From Candidatus Methylobacter favarea (GTDB taxonomy: Bacteria > Pseudomonadota > Gammaproteobacteria > Methylococcales > Methylomonadaceae): DNA of 64,000 nucleotides. The DNA lies in contig NZ_CADCXN010000001.1 of the NCBI RefSeq assembly GCF_902806695.1, forward strand, positions 124,001-188,000, given 5' to 3'. Both the position numbers and the translations under genes were made by a program. Under the pieces are notes generated by a model that worked only from the letters and a program-made list of their open reading frames with translations, was not told the DNA's origin and did not search any database. This document shows, in pieces, positions 1 to 8,136 of the stretch. Each line of letters opens with the position of its first letter. Position 1 is the stretch's first letter.

Positions 1-2277
1 GCCCGGAATGCCGAGCCGCCGCACGAAGCCTATGATCACTATATCAGCTGGCTATTGCAAACGAACGATATGGCAAAAGTCAAAAACTGTCTTGGCCAGT
101 TATCTGCGCAACAGCTGGACGAATATTATGCTGATCTTGCCGGTTTATTAGGGTTGCTTATCATTACAGATAAAGTCAGTTGCCAGGAATTGCTGCCGAA
201 GGATTCGGCATTCATGAGGCAGCTGGGTTTTGTGCAGGAAGCGTTGAGCGCCTACCGGAACAATAAGCTGGAAGACATTGAGCCGGCATTGAAAAAGCTG
301 CCGTTTCGTTCCGCTTTCCGTGATTGTCGCACGCTTATGAAAGCGGCCCTCCTGATTCCTGAATCGGTCGAACAAGCGCAAGCGCTGCTTATGAAAATTC
401 CTGCCGGTTCGCCGTATCAGCAAGCGGGCGCATTGCTGCTTGCTATTACGCATGAAGGTGCGGCGCTGGTTAATGACTTATTGCAACTGACCACGCCGCA
501 AATCAGGATTATTGAAGCTGCAAAAAACTTAACTAAAGAACAGACCGAGCTACTTGATGTATTAACCAAACAAAAAGGCCGCTTGTCGGACAAAACAAAA
601 TTTAATTTGGCTATTCAGTATCAGGCATTGATGGGTGCGGACTTGGCGCAACGTTACTGCCACGCCGCACTGTCAAACTATCCTGCCGGACAGCGCGATT
701 ATATCAGGCGCTTTGGCGCTATGGATGACTTTGAAGCATGGCGCTTAAAAGCGCTTTCGTGCGAGCGTGACAGGGATTTTCATGGCGCCGAATATTACTG
801 GCAGCAAGGCATTACTGTTTTAAAGAATCAAGGTACTGAAGGCGCTTTCAGGATAGCGCTGATTATGAGACATATCGCGGAGTATCAGGAGAGACCCGAA
901 GAGGCGGTCTCGTGGCTGATAGACAGCCTTGGTCATGATCCGGATGATCGTGAAAGTTACGTAAAAATTCTCCAGTATTATGAACGGCAGGAACAGGAAA
1001 CCGATGCCTATAAGGAATGGCTGGATAAAAGCATCAAGAAGTTTCCAGGCGATGTTGAGCTGTTAGGTCTGGCGATAAAAGCCTCGACGCGCAACAAAGC
1101 CTTTAAAAAAGCCACCCAATATGCGCAGGCCTTGTTAAAAATTGACCCCGTTAACACGTTTGCCAAACAGGTTCTATTTACCAGCCGCCTGGCTCATGCG
1201 CGCAAATTAATTAAAAGTAAAAAGTTGCATCTGGTAGAAAAGGAAATTCAACAGGCGGAACAGATAACAATCGGCAAACGTTACCAGACGCTGGCGCAGT
1301 TAATGCGCGGTTTTCTTGTGTTTGTTGCAGAGAATAAAAAACAGGGTGCCGAGTTGATTGCAGAATCCGTGCAAAAATTGCATGACGGGCTTGTTTGCGC
1401 CTATTTTTGCGCGACTCTGGAAGCGTTATTATTGGATTTGCAAAGCGCCCCCGTATTAAAAGAATTGCCGCCCTTGGCAAAAGATTATTTGCTGTCCCAG
1501 CAGGAAATGACTCAGCTTATTCAACTGATCCACCAATATGCTGATGATAACGTAAACCAGACACAACTGCATAAGGCGCTGAAAAAGGTCAAGGCCGTTA
1601 TTAAACAGTCCATCAGTCAACAAGATTATGGTGAAGAACTTTTATTGTCGCTATGCCAATGCCTGGAACGCATCCAGCATTTTGAATTGCTGCGGGCTTG
1701 CGTCAAGATTGCCCGGCCACTGTGGATTAAACCGATCTGGATGTACTATCGGGTTTATGCTGAAGTCAACGGCATTGCCGGCAAATGTTCTTATATGAAC
1801 TACTTGCGCTTACGAGACAGCCTGGACAATGCCCAGGAGAAAAAAGACCAGCGGGCTGTTGCTTTGATCGGTAAATTTCTCGATCAATATCATGAAGCGC
1901 GCAATCCAGCCGGCTTCTCCCATATTTTCGATTCATTATTTGGCGGCAGTATCGAAAATGACGACGAAAACCCGATAGACAAGTTATTTGGTCATCTTCC
2001 CGATGATTTATTCGATCGGCTCGACGCGAAAGTAATGGAAATTACCAAGAAAATTCCACCGGAACGGATGCTTAAGCTACTCGCCGCCGACTATTTAGCA
2101 AACAACATGACGATGATGCAAAACCTGTTTAATGATCCTGATGCATTATTTGCCTTTTTAATGCTGAAAGCCGCGGATGATTTAGGGTTTGACATAGGCG
2201 TGACTGCTGAAAACATTATCGAATGCTTTCAGGGAAAAAAGGCAGCTTCAAAACCCGCGTCATTTCCGTTTTTTTAA
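1..2277 (+). CDS. TPR-like protein of an alternative Hsp70 cluster (5' partial)
   Basis: The frame is open from base 1 to the stop at 2277, so the true start probably lies upstream of the window; the first possible start inside it is a TTG at 55. The visible part is about 758 residues, rich in helical repeat-like segments (for example around residues 220-330 of the TTG-start version) that resemble tetratricopeptide repeats. There is no signal peptide or membrane segment, which suggests a cytosolic protein. It is followed at 16 bp by a J-like gene and then a GrpE-like gene, so a scaffolding or client-recruiting role for the Hsp70 encoded downstream is plausible. I recognise no named family; the TPR call rests on general pattern only. 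Confidence 0.75.
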   Translation, partial: ARNAEPPHEAYDHYISWLLQTNDMAKVKNCLGQLSAQQLDEYYADLAGLLGLLIITDKVSCQELLPKDSAFMRQLGFVQEALSAYRNNKLEDIEPALKKLPFRSAFRDCRTLMKAALLIPESVEQAQALLMKIPAGSPYQQAGALLLAITHEGAALVNDLLQLTTPQIRIIEAAKNLTKEQTELLDVLTKQKGRLSDKTKFNLAIQYQALMGADLAQRYCHAALSNYPAGQRDYIRRFGAMDDFEAWRLKALSCERDRDFHGAEYYWQQGITVLKNQGTEGAFRIALIMRHIAEYQERPEEAVSWLIDSLGHDPDDRESYVKILQYYERQEQETDAYKEWLDKSIKKFPGDVELLGLAIKASTRNKAFKKATQYAQALLKIDPVNTFAKQVLFTSRLAHARKLIKSKKLHLVEKEIQQAEQITIGKRYQTLAQLMRGFLVFVAENKKQGAELIAESVQKLHDGLVCAYFCATLEALLLDLQSAPVLKELPPLAKDYLLSQQEMTQLIQLIHQYADDNVNQTQLHKALKKVKAVIKQSISQQDYGEELLLSLCQCLERIQHFELLRACVKIARPLWIKPIWMYYRVYAEVNGIAGKCSYMNYLRLRDSLDNAQEKKDQRAVALIGKFLDQYHEARNPAGFSHIFDSLFGGSIENDDENPIDKLFGHLPDDLFDRLDAKVMEITKKIPPERMLKLLAADYLANNMTMMQNLFNDPDALFAFLMLKAADDLGFDIGVTAENIIECFQGKKAASKPASFPFF

Positions 2278-2293
2278 CAAACAGCACACACTG

Positions 2294-2632
2294 ATGAAAA
2301 CACCTTATGAAATTTTAGAGGTAGCCGAACAAGCCACGGATAGTGAAATCAAGCAGGCTTATCTGCAGAAGGTCAAACTCAACCCGCCCGCCCGTAATCA
2401 TGAAAGATTTCAACAAATACACAGCGCTTACGAGACCATTAAAAATATAACAAGCCGAGAAAAATATGCGCTGTTTAATTACCCTGAAGCCGATTTTGAC
2501 GCCCTGCTTGATCAGGCATTCAGCACCGCGCAGCCGTTATTAATCAGCGCTGATCATTTCGATAAATTATTGCGCGCGAGTATTGACGACAAAACTTTTC
2601 TGATCGGCAACCCTAAAAAGACAACAGTATGA
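2294..2632 (+). CDS. J-domain-like protein with degenerate HPD motif
   Basis: A 112-residue protein whose first ~65 residues align by eye with a J domain: PYEIL at the start of helix I, IKQAYLQKVK in helix II and FQQIHSAYETI in helix III. The HPD triad that stimulates Hsp70 ATPase is replaced by Asn30-Pro31-Pro32. It has no G/F-rich, zinc or C-terminal substrate domain, so it is a minimal J-like protein. Its stop overlaps the GrpE-like start (ATGA at 2629-2632), implying translational coupling. It presumably partners the Hsp70 at 4885, but stimulation by the classical mechanism is doubtful. Confidence 0.85.
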   Translation: MKTPYEILEVAEQATDSEIKQAYLQKVKLNPPARNHERFQQIHSAYETIKNITSREKYALFNYPEADFDALLDQAFSTAQPLLISADHFDKLLRASIDDKTFLIGNPKKTTV

Positions 2633-3312
2633 GCGACACACAAAAAAACCGCTTGCTGGAAGAATTCCAGAGTTATCTGGAGCAAACCGATCTGGCCCAT
2701 GCACTCAGCGCCGAACAGCCTGACTTGACTACCTTGCTCAGCGAAATGGCTGGCTTAAAAAGTGAAGTTAAAGCTGAATCAAGGCACTTCAAAACTACGC
2801 TGGACACGCTCAGTAATGCCCTGACGACGTTGCAAGCCGATCATAAAGTGCTTGCCGATGGACTTGCGATTCACAGCGAACGCTTGCAGAAAATGCGTAG
2901 CGAAACGTTGCGGACAGTACTGCTGGATATTGTCGATATTTATGATCGGCTCACCGCAGGTTTTGGCGTGTTACAAAACTACCAGCCGGTTTCATCGCTA
3001 TTCAGCCATTCCAGGAAACAGGATGTCCGCTTTATTAAAGCCTTTAAAAAAGGCCAGTCCATCACGCTCACACGCTTTGAACAGCTGTTGCAGCGCCACA
3101 ATGTCCACGCCATAGACTGTGTAGGCAAGCTGCTTGATCCTCTCACGATGAGTGCCGTTGAAATCAGCCAAGATCCAACGCTTGCCAACGGCATAGTGAT
3201 CGAGGAACTGCGTAAAGGTTTTCTTTTCGAAGAAAATGTCCTGCGTCTTGCAGAAGTCAAAGTCAATAAACTTGTAAGCGCTCAGCCCTCCTCTTTGGAA
3301 AAGAGGGTTTAG
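2629..3312 (+). CDS. GrpE-like nucleotide exchange factor
   Basis: A 227-residue protein with a predicted long helix (residues ~45-90) followed by a GrpE-type head. The C-terminal stretch containing IVIEELRKGF and VLRLAEVKV matches the conserved GrpE beta-domain signature. GrpE releases ADP from Hsp70. The protein diverges strongly from housekeeping GrpE in its N-terminal half, so it is probably a dedicated exchange factor for the neighbouring Hsp70. The start overlaps the J-like gene by 4 bp. Confidence 0.85.
   Translation: MSDTQKNRLLEEFQSYLEQTDLAHALSAEQPDLTTLLSEMAGLKSEVKAESRHFKTTLDTLSNALTTLQADHKVLADGLAIHSERLQKMRSETLRTVLLDIVDIYDRLTAGFGVLQNYQPVSSLFSHSRKQDVRFIKAFKKGQSITLTRFEQLLQRHNVHAIDCVGKLLDPLTMSAVEISQDPTLANGIVIEELRKGFLFEENVLRLAEVKVNKLVSAQPSSLEKRV
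3289..3307 (+). terminator. Weak hairpin at the end of the GrpE-like gene
   Basis: CCTCTTT (3290-3296) pairs with AAAGAGG (3300-3306) across a 3-nt loop, and a flanking T-G pair extends the stem. The stem overlaps the stop codon region and is followed only by GTTTAGA rather than a long T tract. It may attenuate read-through into the permease gene; it is not a classical strong terminator. Confidence 0.35.
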
Positions 3313-3471
3313 AGAAAATTTTATTAGATAAATCCCCACTATCCCTTTGCCTTCCCCAATTAAAGAGATGTGAACGCTTAAATTCCAATACTTATTAACA
3401 TTGCGTCCGCGTTAAAAATTTTTTCGTAAATTCATAGTGGATACTTTTAAAGCAGGAATCCTGATAAAGAC

Positions 3472-4785
3472 ATGGCAACCGATAAAGCGAGCTTAAAAAG
3501 ACATATTACTTTATGGCCGCTCGTTCTTTACGGAGTGGGCGATATTTTGGGTGCAGGCATCTATGGATTGGTCGGGAAAGCCGCTGGGCAAATGGGCAAC
3601 GCAGTCTGGATGGCCTTTATCGTGAGCATGATTGCGGCCTCATTTACCGGACTTTCCTACGCGTCGCTAGGTTCACGCTATCCGCGCGCAGGCGGCGCCT
3701 CTTACGTTACCCATAAAGCTTTCCGGAGTAATTTCCTGGCTTATGCCGTGGGTCTTGCAGTACTGGCGTCCGGTCTTACTTCAATGGCTACCGCTTGCCG
3801 GGTCTTTGCCGGCTATTTTTCTGGACTCTTTCCTCTATTTTCAGTGCCCGTCATTATTATCGGTTTTGCGTTGTCTTTGACCATTATTATTTTTATCGGC
3901 ATTCGGGAAACGATTTGGGCCAACAGTTTTCTGGCAGCGATTGAAATCTGCGGCCTTCTGTTTATTATTTTAATGGGATCAAGTTTCGTCGGCAGCATCA
4001 ATTACCTCGATGCCACTACGGTACAAAATCCAGCCGGAGATCTCGCAATTCCTCTGCTTTTAAGCGGCGCCGTTCTTACATTTTATTCTTTTGTAGGATT
4101 TGAAGATATCCTGAACGTGAGCGAGGAAATCGTCGAACCCAGGCGGACGTTGCCAAAGGGTCTGCTTCTGTCGGTGGCAGTGGCGTCCCTGATCTACATG
4201 TCGATCAGCATTGTCGCTGTCTCGGTCATTCCTGCTGCGGAGCTTGCATTATCGAAACAGCCGCTTGTTGACGTGATTGGCAAGGCCGCCCCCTGGTTTC
4301 CGCCGGAGGCATTCAGTCTGATTGCGCTCATGGCGGTATCGAACACCGCACTTTTAAATTACGTGATGGGCTCGCGCCTTCTTTATGGAATGTCATCCCA
4401 AGGGCTTATGCCGAAATTTCTGGCGGTTGTTCATCCGAAACGGTTGACTCCGCATCGAGCAATTCTTATCTTGCTCGTAGTACTTCTGATTTTGGCCTTG
4501 AGCGGAGATATTTCAGATTTGGCGCGGGCAACCAGTGTTTTACTTCTTGTTTGTTTTTCGCTGATGAACCTCGCCCTCATTCTCTTACAAAGAAAAGACC
4601 AGGTGAAGGGCCGCTTCGAAGTACCGGCGTTTATCCCGGCGGCTGGTTTAGTGGTGTGTATGGCAATGCTGACTCAAGCCAATTCAAAAGAACTTTTAAT
4701 CGCAGGCGGAATCCTTGTTTTTATCGGGCTGCTTTATTTTTTCGTCAAGCCTTCGGCCGAAGCCATTGAGAAGATGGATGTTTAG
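3472..4785 (+). CDS. APC-superfamily amino acid permease
   Basis: A 437-residue integral membrane protein with about 12 hydrophobic segments. The first segment carries GVGDILGAGIYGLVG, the glycine-rich unwound helix that binds substrate in amino acid-polyamine-organocation permeases. FYSFVGFEDILNVSEE in the middle is the conserved TM6 and loop motif of the family. It probably imports an amino acid at the inner membrane, but the substrate cannot be read from sequence. It sits between the GrpE-like and Hsp70 genes with gaps of 159 and 99 bp, so it is either a separate unit or an insertion into the chaperone locus. Confidence 0.88.
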   Translation: MATDKASLKRHITLWPLVLYGVGDILGAGIYGLVGKAAGQMGNAVWMAFIVSMIAASFTGLSYASLGSRYPRAGGASYVTHKAFRSNFLAYAVGLAVLASGLTSMATACRVFAGYFSGLFPLFSVPVIIIGFALSLTIIIFIGIRETIWANSFLAAIEICGLLFIILMGSSFVGSINYLDATTVQNPAGDLAIPLLLSGAVLTFYSFVGFEDILNVSEEIVEPRRTLPKGLLLSVAVASLIYMSISIVAVSVIPAAELALSKQPLVDVIGKAAPWFPPEAFSLIALMAVSNTALLNYVMGSRLLYGMSSQGLMPKFLAVVHPKRLTPHRAILILLVVLLILALSGDISDLARATSVLLLVCFSLMNLALILLQRKDQVKGRFEVPAFIPAAGLVVCMAMLTQANSKELLIAGGILVFIGLLYFFVKPSAEAIEKMDV

Positions 4786-4884
4786 CCCGTAGCGCCGCAA
4801 CAAACACATGCGGGACAATATGCCCCGTTTGGCAGAGGAGCGCAATTGACAGCTTGACCGGGACTAAAAAAATAGAGATAGCTT

Positions 4885-6624
4885 ATGAACGAAATAATTA
4901 TCGGAATTGATTTGGGAACGACTAACTCGGAAGTTGCCATTGTAGAAAATGGCCAAGTGTTGGTGATTGCAGACAACAACAAAAAAATCCTGCCGTCTTT
5001 TGTAGGCATTGATGATCAGGGTGATATTCTGGTGGGCGAAAGCGCCAGAAACCAGTATCTGGTTTACCCGGAACGGACGGTTAAATCCATCAAGCGTTTA
5101 ATGGGGCAAGACATCCAGGTGAATTTGGCCGGTCATGCTTATGCGCCGCAGGAAATTTCCGCCATTATTCTGAAACGGCTTAAAGCCATTGCAGAACAGT
5201 ACGTCGATCAAGCGGTTACCAAAGCCGTCATTACCGTGCCGGCGTATTTTTCTGACGCACAGCGCCAGGCCACACGCGAAGCCGGGGAAATTGCAGGACT
5301 TGAAGTCGTGCGCATGATTAATGAACCTACCGCCGCCGCGCTGGCTTATGGCGGCAATCAGCTTGAACAAAAACGCATGCTAGTTTATGACCTGGGCGGC
5401 GGCACCTTTGACGTGTCGGTCGTGAATATCGAAGCTGGCGTGGTCGAAGTGCTGTCCAGTCATGGCGACAACCATTTGGGCGGCGATGATTTCGATCAAC
5501 AGATTATTGAGCATCTACTCGATCATCTGCAGGAAACACAGGGTGTTGATCTACGCCAGCACAGCAAGGCGCTGGCGCGCATCACGCGGGCCGCGGAAAA
5601 TGCAAAATTCGTGCTTTCCGAGCAGCCGTATGCAAAAATTGAAGAAGAATACTTGCTGGAGCATCAAGGCGCTGTAATTCATTTGTCTTTGGAGCTCTCC
5701 CGAATCGATTACGAAGCAATGATCGAGGACTATATCAGCGCCACCATTGATGCCGTGCATATCGCCATGAAAGGCGCTAAATTAACCCCCGCCGACATCG
5801 ATGAAATCCTTCTGGTGGGCGGCTCGACGCGCACGCCGTGTATTCGTGAACGTCTTTATAATGAATTCGGTTTTGAACCGCACAGCGAAGTCGATCCCGA
5901 TTTATGCGTCGCGATGGGCGCTGCGATTCAGGCCGCGATGATCAGCGGGCAGGAGGTAAACGCGGTATTGGTCGATGTCACGCCTTATACTTACGGCACC
6001 AGCGCAATTGGTTATTTGAATGACGACTATTATCCCTTCACCTACGTCCCTATCATTCACAAAAATACCGCGCTGCCGAATCGTAAAACCGAAGCCTTCG
6101 TAACCCATCATGATGGCCAGGAAGTCGTTAATGTAACAATCTATCAGGGCGAAGACCCCGACGCCCTAAACAATATAAAAATTGGCGAATTTCTCGTTGA
6201 AGGTTTACAGGACGTCGAGGCCGGCAACGTTATCACGCTGACCTTGAAACTTGATCTGGACGGTATGCTGCATGTCTTCGCCCAGGAAAAAGCGACCGGC
6301 CTGGAAAAGTCCATTACCATCAAAAACGCCATCTCGCGCTTTGAACACGGGGCCTTAGAGACTGCCCGGCACCGCATCAATAAGCTATTCGGACAAAATG
6401 AAACTATCGGCGCTGTTGTTAAAAATGAGTCACCGGAAATCGTCGAGGCGCGCAAACTGATTGCCAAAGCCGAAGCCTTGTTCGACAAAACATCCAGTGA
6501 AGACAAAGAGGATATGATGGATTTAATAGAAGACATTAACAGCTGTATCGAAGCCGGACTCAATGACCGATTGCAGGAGACCGCAGCAAAATTAGCCGAC
6601 ATTATCTATTATCTGGAATCCTGA
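4885..6624 (+). CDS. Hsp70-family chaperone (HscC-like, short form)
   Basis: A 579-residue Hsp70. The nucleotide-binding domain is intact: phosphate-1 GIDLGTTNS (residues 7-15), connect-1 INEPTAAALAYG, phosphate-2 DLGGGTFDVSVV near 168 and the adenosine motif LLVGGSTRTP near 308. The linker region (VLVDVTPYTYG) and a beta substrate domain follow. The lid is short and there is no DnaK-style C-terminal tail. The length is near that of E. coli HscC (about 556) and below DnaK (about 640). The stop overlaps the next start (TGATG). It is likely the ATPase served by the J-like and GrpE-like proteins upstream. Confidence 0.92.
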   Translation: MNEIIIGIDLGTTNSEVAIVENGQVLVIADNNKKILPSFVGIDDQGDILVGESARNQYLVYPERTVKSIKRLMGQDIQVNLAGHAYAPQEISAIILKRLKAIAEQYVDQAVTKAVITVPAYFSDAQRQATREAGEIAGLEVVRMINEPTAAALAYGGNQLEQKRMLVYDLGGGTFDVSVVNIEAGVVEVLSSHGDNHLGGDDFDQQIIEHLLDHLQETQGVDLRQHSKALARITRAAENAKFVLSEQPYAKIEEEYLLEHQGAVIHLSLELSRIDYEAMIEDYISATIDAVHIAMKGAKLTPADIDEILLVGGSTRTPCIRERLYNEFGFEPHSEVDPDLCVAMGAAIQAAMISGQEVNAVLVDVTPYTYGTSAIGYLNDDYYPFTYVPIIHKNTALPNRKTEAFVTHHDGQEVVNVTIYQGEDPDALNNIKIGEFLVEGLQDVEAGNVITLTLKLDLDGMLHVFAQEKATGLEKSITIKNAISRFEHGALETARHRINKLFGQNETIGAVVKNESPEIVEARKLIAKAEALFDKTSSEDKEDMMDLIEDINSCIEAGLNDRLQETAAKLADIIYYLES

Positions 6625-7094
6625 TGGAACGCTGCCCCTGCTGCAATGCGCGATTAGCGGGGGCGCAGTTCTGTCCTCGTTGTCAGGCCGACCTGGGCAG
6701 CGTCCTCGGCAGCGAACAATTTGCAAGACATTGCTTAAGCAAAGCCTTGCAATGTTGGCTTGCGGATGATCGGCAACTGACCAATCTGGCTTTAGCCAAA
6801 TCCATCTTCCTCAAACAAACACCTTTGGCGCTGGTTTTCCGTGATTTTATCATCCGGCAGCAATGTGAGAATGTGTTGGGATTATTGGAAAAAAAGAAAT
6901 ATCCAGAAGCAAAAGAATCGCTGTCACTGATGCGCGACTTACACCCTGATGATAAATTTTTAACGCAGTTATACAGATTTACCAAGTATTTATTGGTAAA
7001 AGATATAATAAAATTTTCCAGCTGCAAACCATCAGAGTCTTCAATGAGTTCAAATCCGGACAGCCTCCCTTCATCCGGTATCAGCAATTGTTGA
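6624..7094 (+). CDS. Zinc-ribbon protein coupled to Hsp70
   Basis: A 156-residue protein that starts inside the Hsp70 stop codon. It opens with a zinc ribbon, Cys4-x2-Cys7 and Cys17-x2-Cys20. A helical region of ~90 residues follows, then a Ser-rich tail. The tight coupling suggests it works with the Hsp70, perhaps as a client or membrane adaptor. I do not recognise the family beyond the ribbon. Confidence 0.75.
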   Translation: MERCPCCNARLAGAQFCPRCQADLGSVLGSEQFARHCLSKALQCWLADDRQLTNLALAKSIFLKQTPLALVFRDFIIRQQCENVLGLLEKKKYPEAKESLSLMRDLHPDDKFLTQLYRFTKYLLVKDIIKFSSCKPSESSMSSNPDSLPSSGISNC

Positions 7095-7275
7095 CTAAAT
7101 AATGATGATTTCTGCCTGTGCCGCTTTTATAGATGAAATTAAAGCCATGAAGCCGAAGTTAAGCCGACTTCAATGCTGATGCCCTGGGTTGAATGAAGCG
7201 ATGAGAAAAATACCTGTAGGAATTTCAAAGCCATCGCATTGATGAATCAGGAAGGCTAAACACTGATTTTTCAGG

Positions 7276-7758
7276 CTAATCGACAAGCTTGCGGTAGGTG
7301 CCGCGATAATATAAAAGCGGCGTTCCAGTGCGGCACACACAGTCTTCTACTTCACCGATGATAATCCAGTGTGAGCCTGCGCGCACTTTTTCGATAACCT
7401 TGCATTCCAGAGATACCAAGCTGTCATTTAAGATTGGAACTCCGGTTCTACCGGCTTTCCAGGAGGTATTTTCAAAGCGCTGCTCCTGACTGCTGCCACC
7501 GGCAAACTGATTGGAAACATCCTGTTGCCCGGCGTTTAAAATGTTGACCGCAAAACACTGGCTTGTGTTAATGCCTTCACCGGTATCGGCAGCTTCATTA
7601 ATACAGACCAATATCTGCGGAGGATCAATAGAAACACTGGAAAACGCTGTCACTGTCATGCCTTGAACGCCAAATTTTTCAGACTGTGTGGTAACTACGG
7701 TAACACCGCTAGCCCATAGTTGCAGGGCTCTTTTGAAATCATCCACACTCACTGTCAT
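7276..7758 (-). CDS. Flavin reductase-like FMN-binding protein
   Basis: A 160-residue split-barrel flavoprotein of the HpaC/RutF flavin-reductase-like family. Family features visible are the N-terminal ALQLWASGVTVVT, GMTVTAFSSVSIDPPQILVCI (flavin-binding core) and the C-terminal PLLYYRGTYRKL. These enzymes use NAD(P)H to reduce free flavin for a partner monooxygenase or oxidase; no partner gene is adjacent. The ATG has a GGAG ribosome site 7 nt upstream. It appears monocistronic. Confidence 0.88.
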   Translation of the reverse strand: MTVSVDDFKRALQLWASGVTVVTTQSEKFGVQGMTVTAFSSVSIDPPQILVCINEAADTGEGINTSQCFAVNILNAGQQDVSNQFAGGSSQEQRFENTSWKAGRTGVPILNDSLVSLECKVIEKVRAGSHWIIIGEVEDCVCRTGTPLLYYRGTYRKLVD

Positions 7759-8136
7759 TTATTTCTCCGGCAACTGGTTAAGTTCAAGCGCTCCTGTATT
7801 TTTTGGGAAAGGAGCAAAGTTCAGGCGTTTTTTAATTCTTTTAATTTACTATAATACAATATCGGCTCTACTTGTTAAATACTCAGGGATGATACGATGG
7901 GTTAAAACGCTATACCAGGTTTCCTGATCGATTTTAAACGGGCTATCCGGATTTTAACTTAATCGATCTTTCAACTGTAAAAAGCAATAAGGAAACATCC
8001 CTTTGCGGATGTTTCCTTATTGCTTCAATCTTGCAGGAAAAATTCACGCCCCTTTTAATTGAAAATCGGGAGCAGCCTATGAGTTTATATTAATTCGCTT
8101 TTTTACTGCTCACTGTTTCGGCGGGCGAAATCAATG
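7759..8136. other. Intergenic stretch, 378 bp
   Basis: This holds the upstream region of the flavin reductase gene and the downstream region of the ArnT-like gene, both on the minus strand. The only strong structure is the perfect inverted repeat at 7982-8025. No credible gene was found. Confidence 0.6.
7982..8025. repeat. Perfect 19-bp inverted repeat, 6-nt loop
   Basis: AAGCAATAAGGAAACATCC (7982-8000) is followed by a 6-nt loop and its exact reverse complement (8007-8025). No T tract of note follows on either strand, so it is not a textbook intrinsic terminator. It may still end transcription of the ArnT-like gene, whose stop is about 110 bp away. A dispersed palindromic element is the alternative. 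Confidence 0.9.

Noticed and set aside
4846-4874. Possible promoter (TTGACA then AAAATA at 17 bp) for the Hsp70 gene
   Set aside because: The -10 box is poor and the start would fall almost on the ATG, leaving no leader with a ribosome site.
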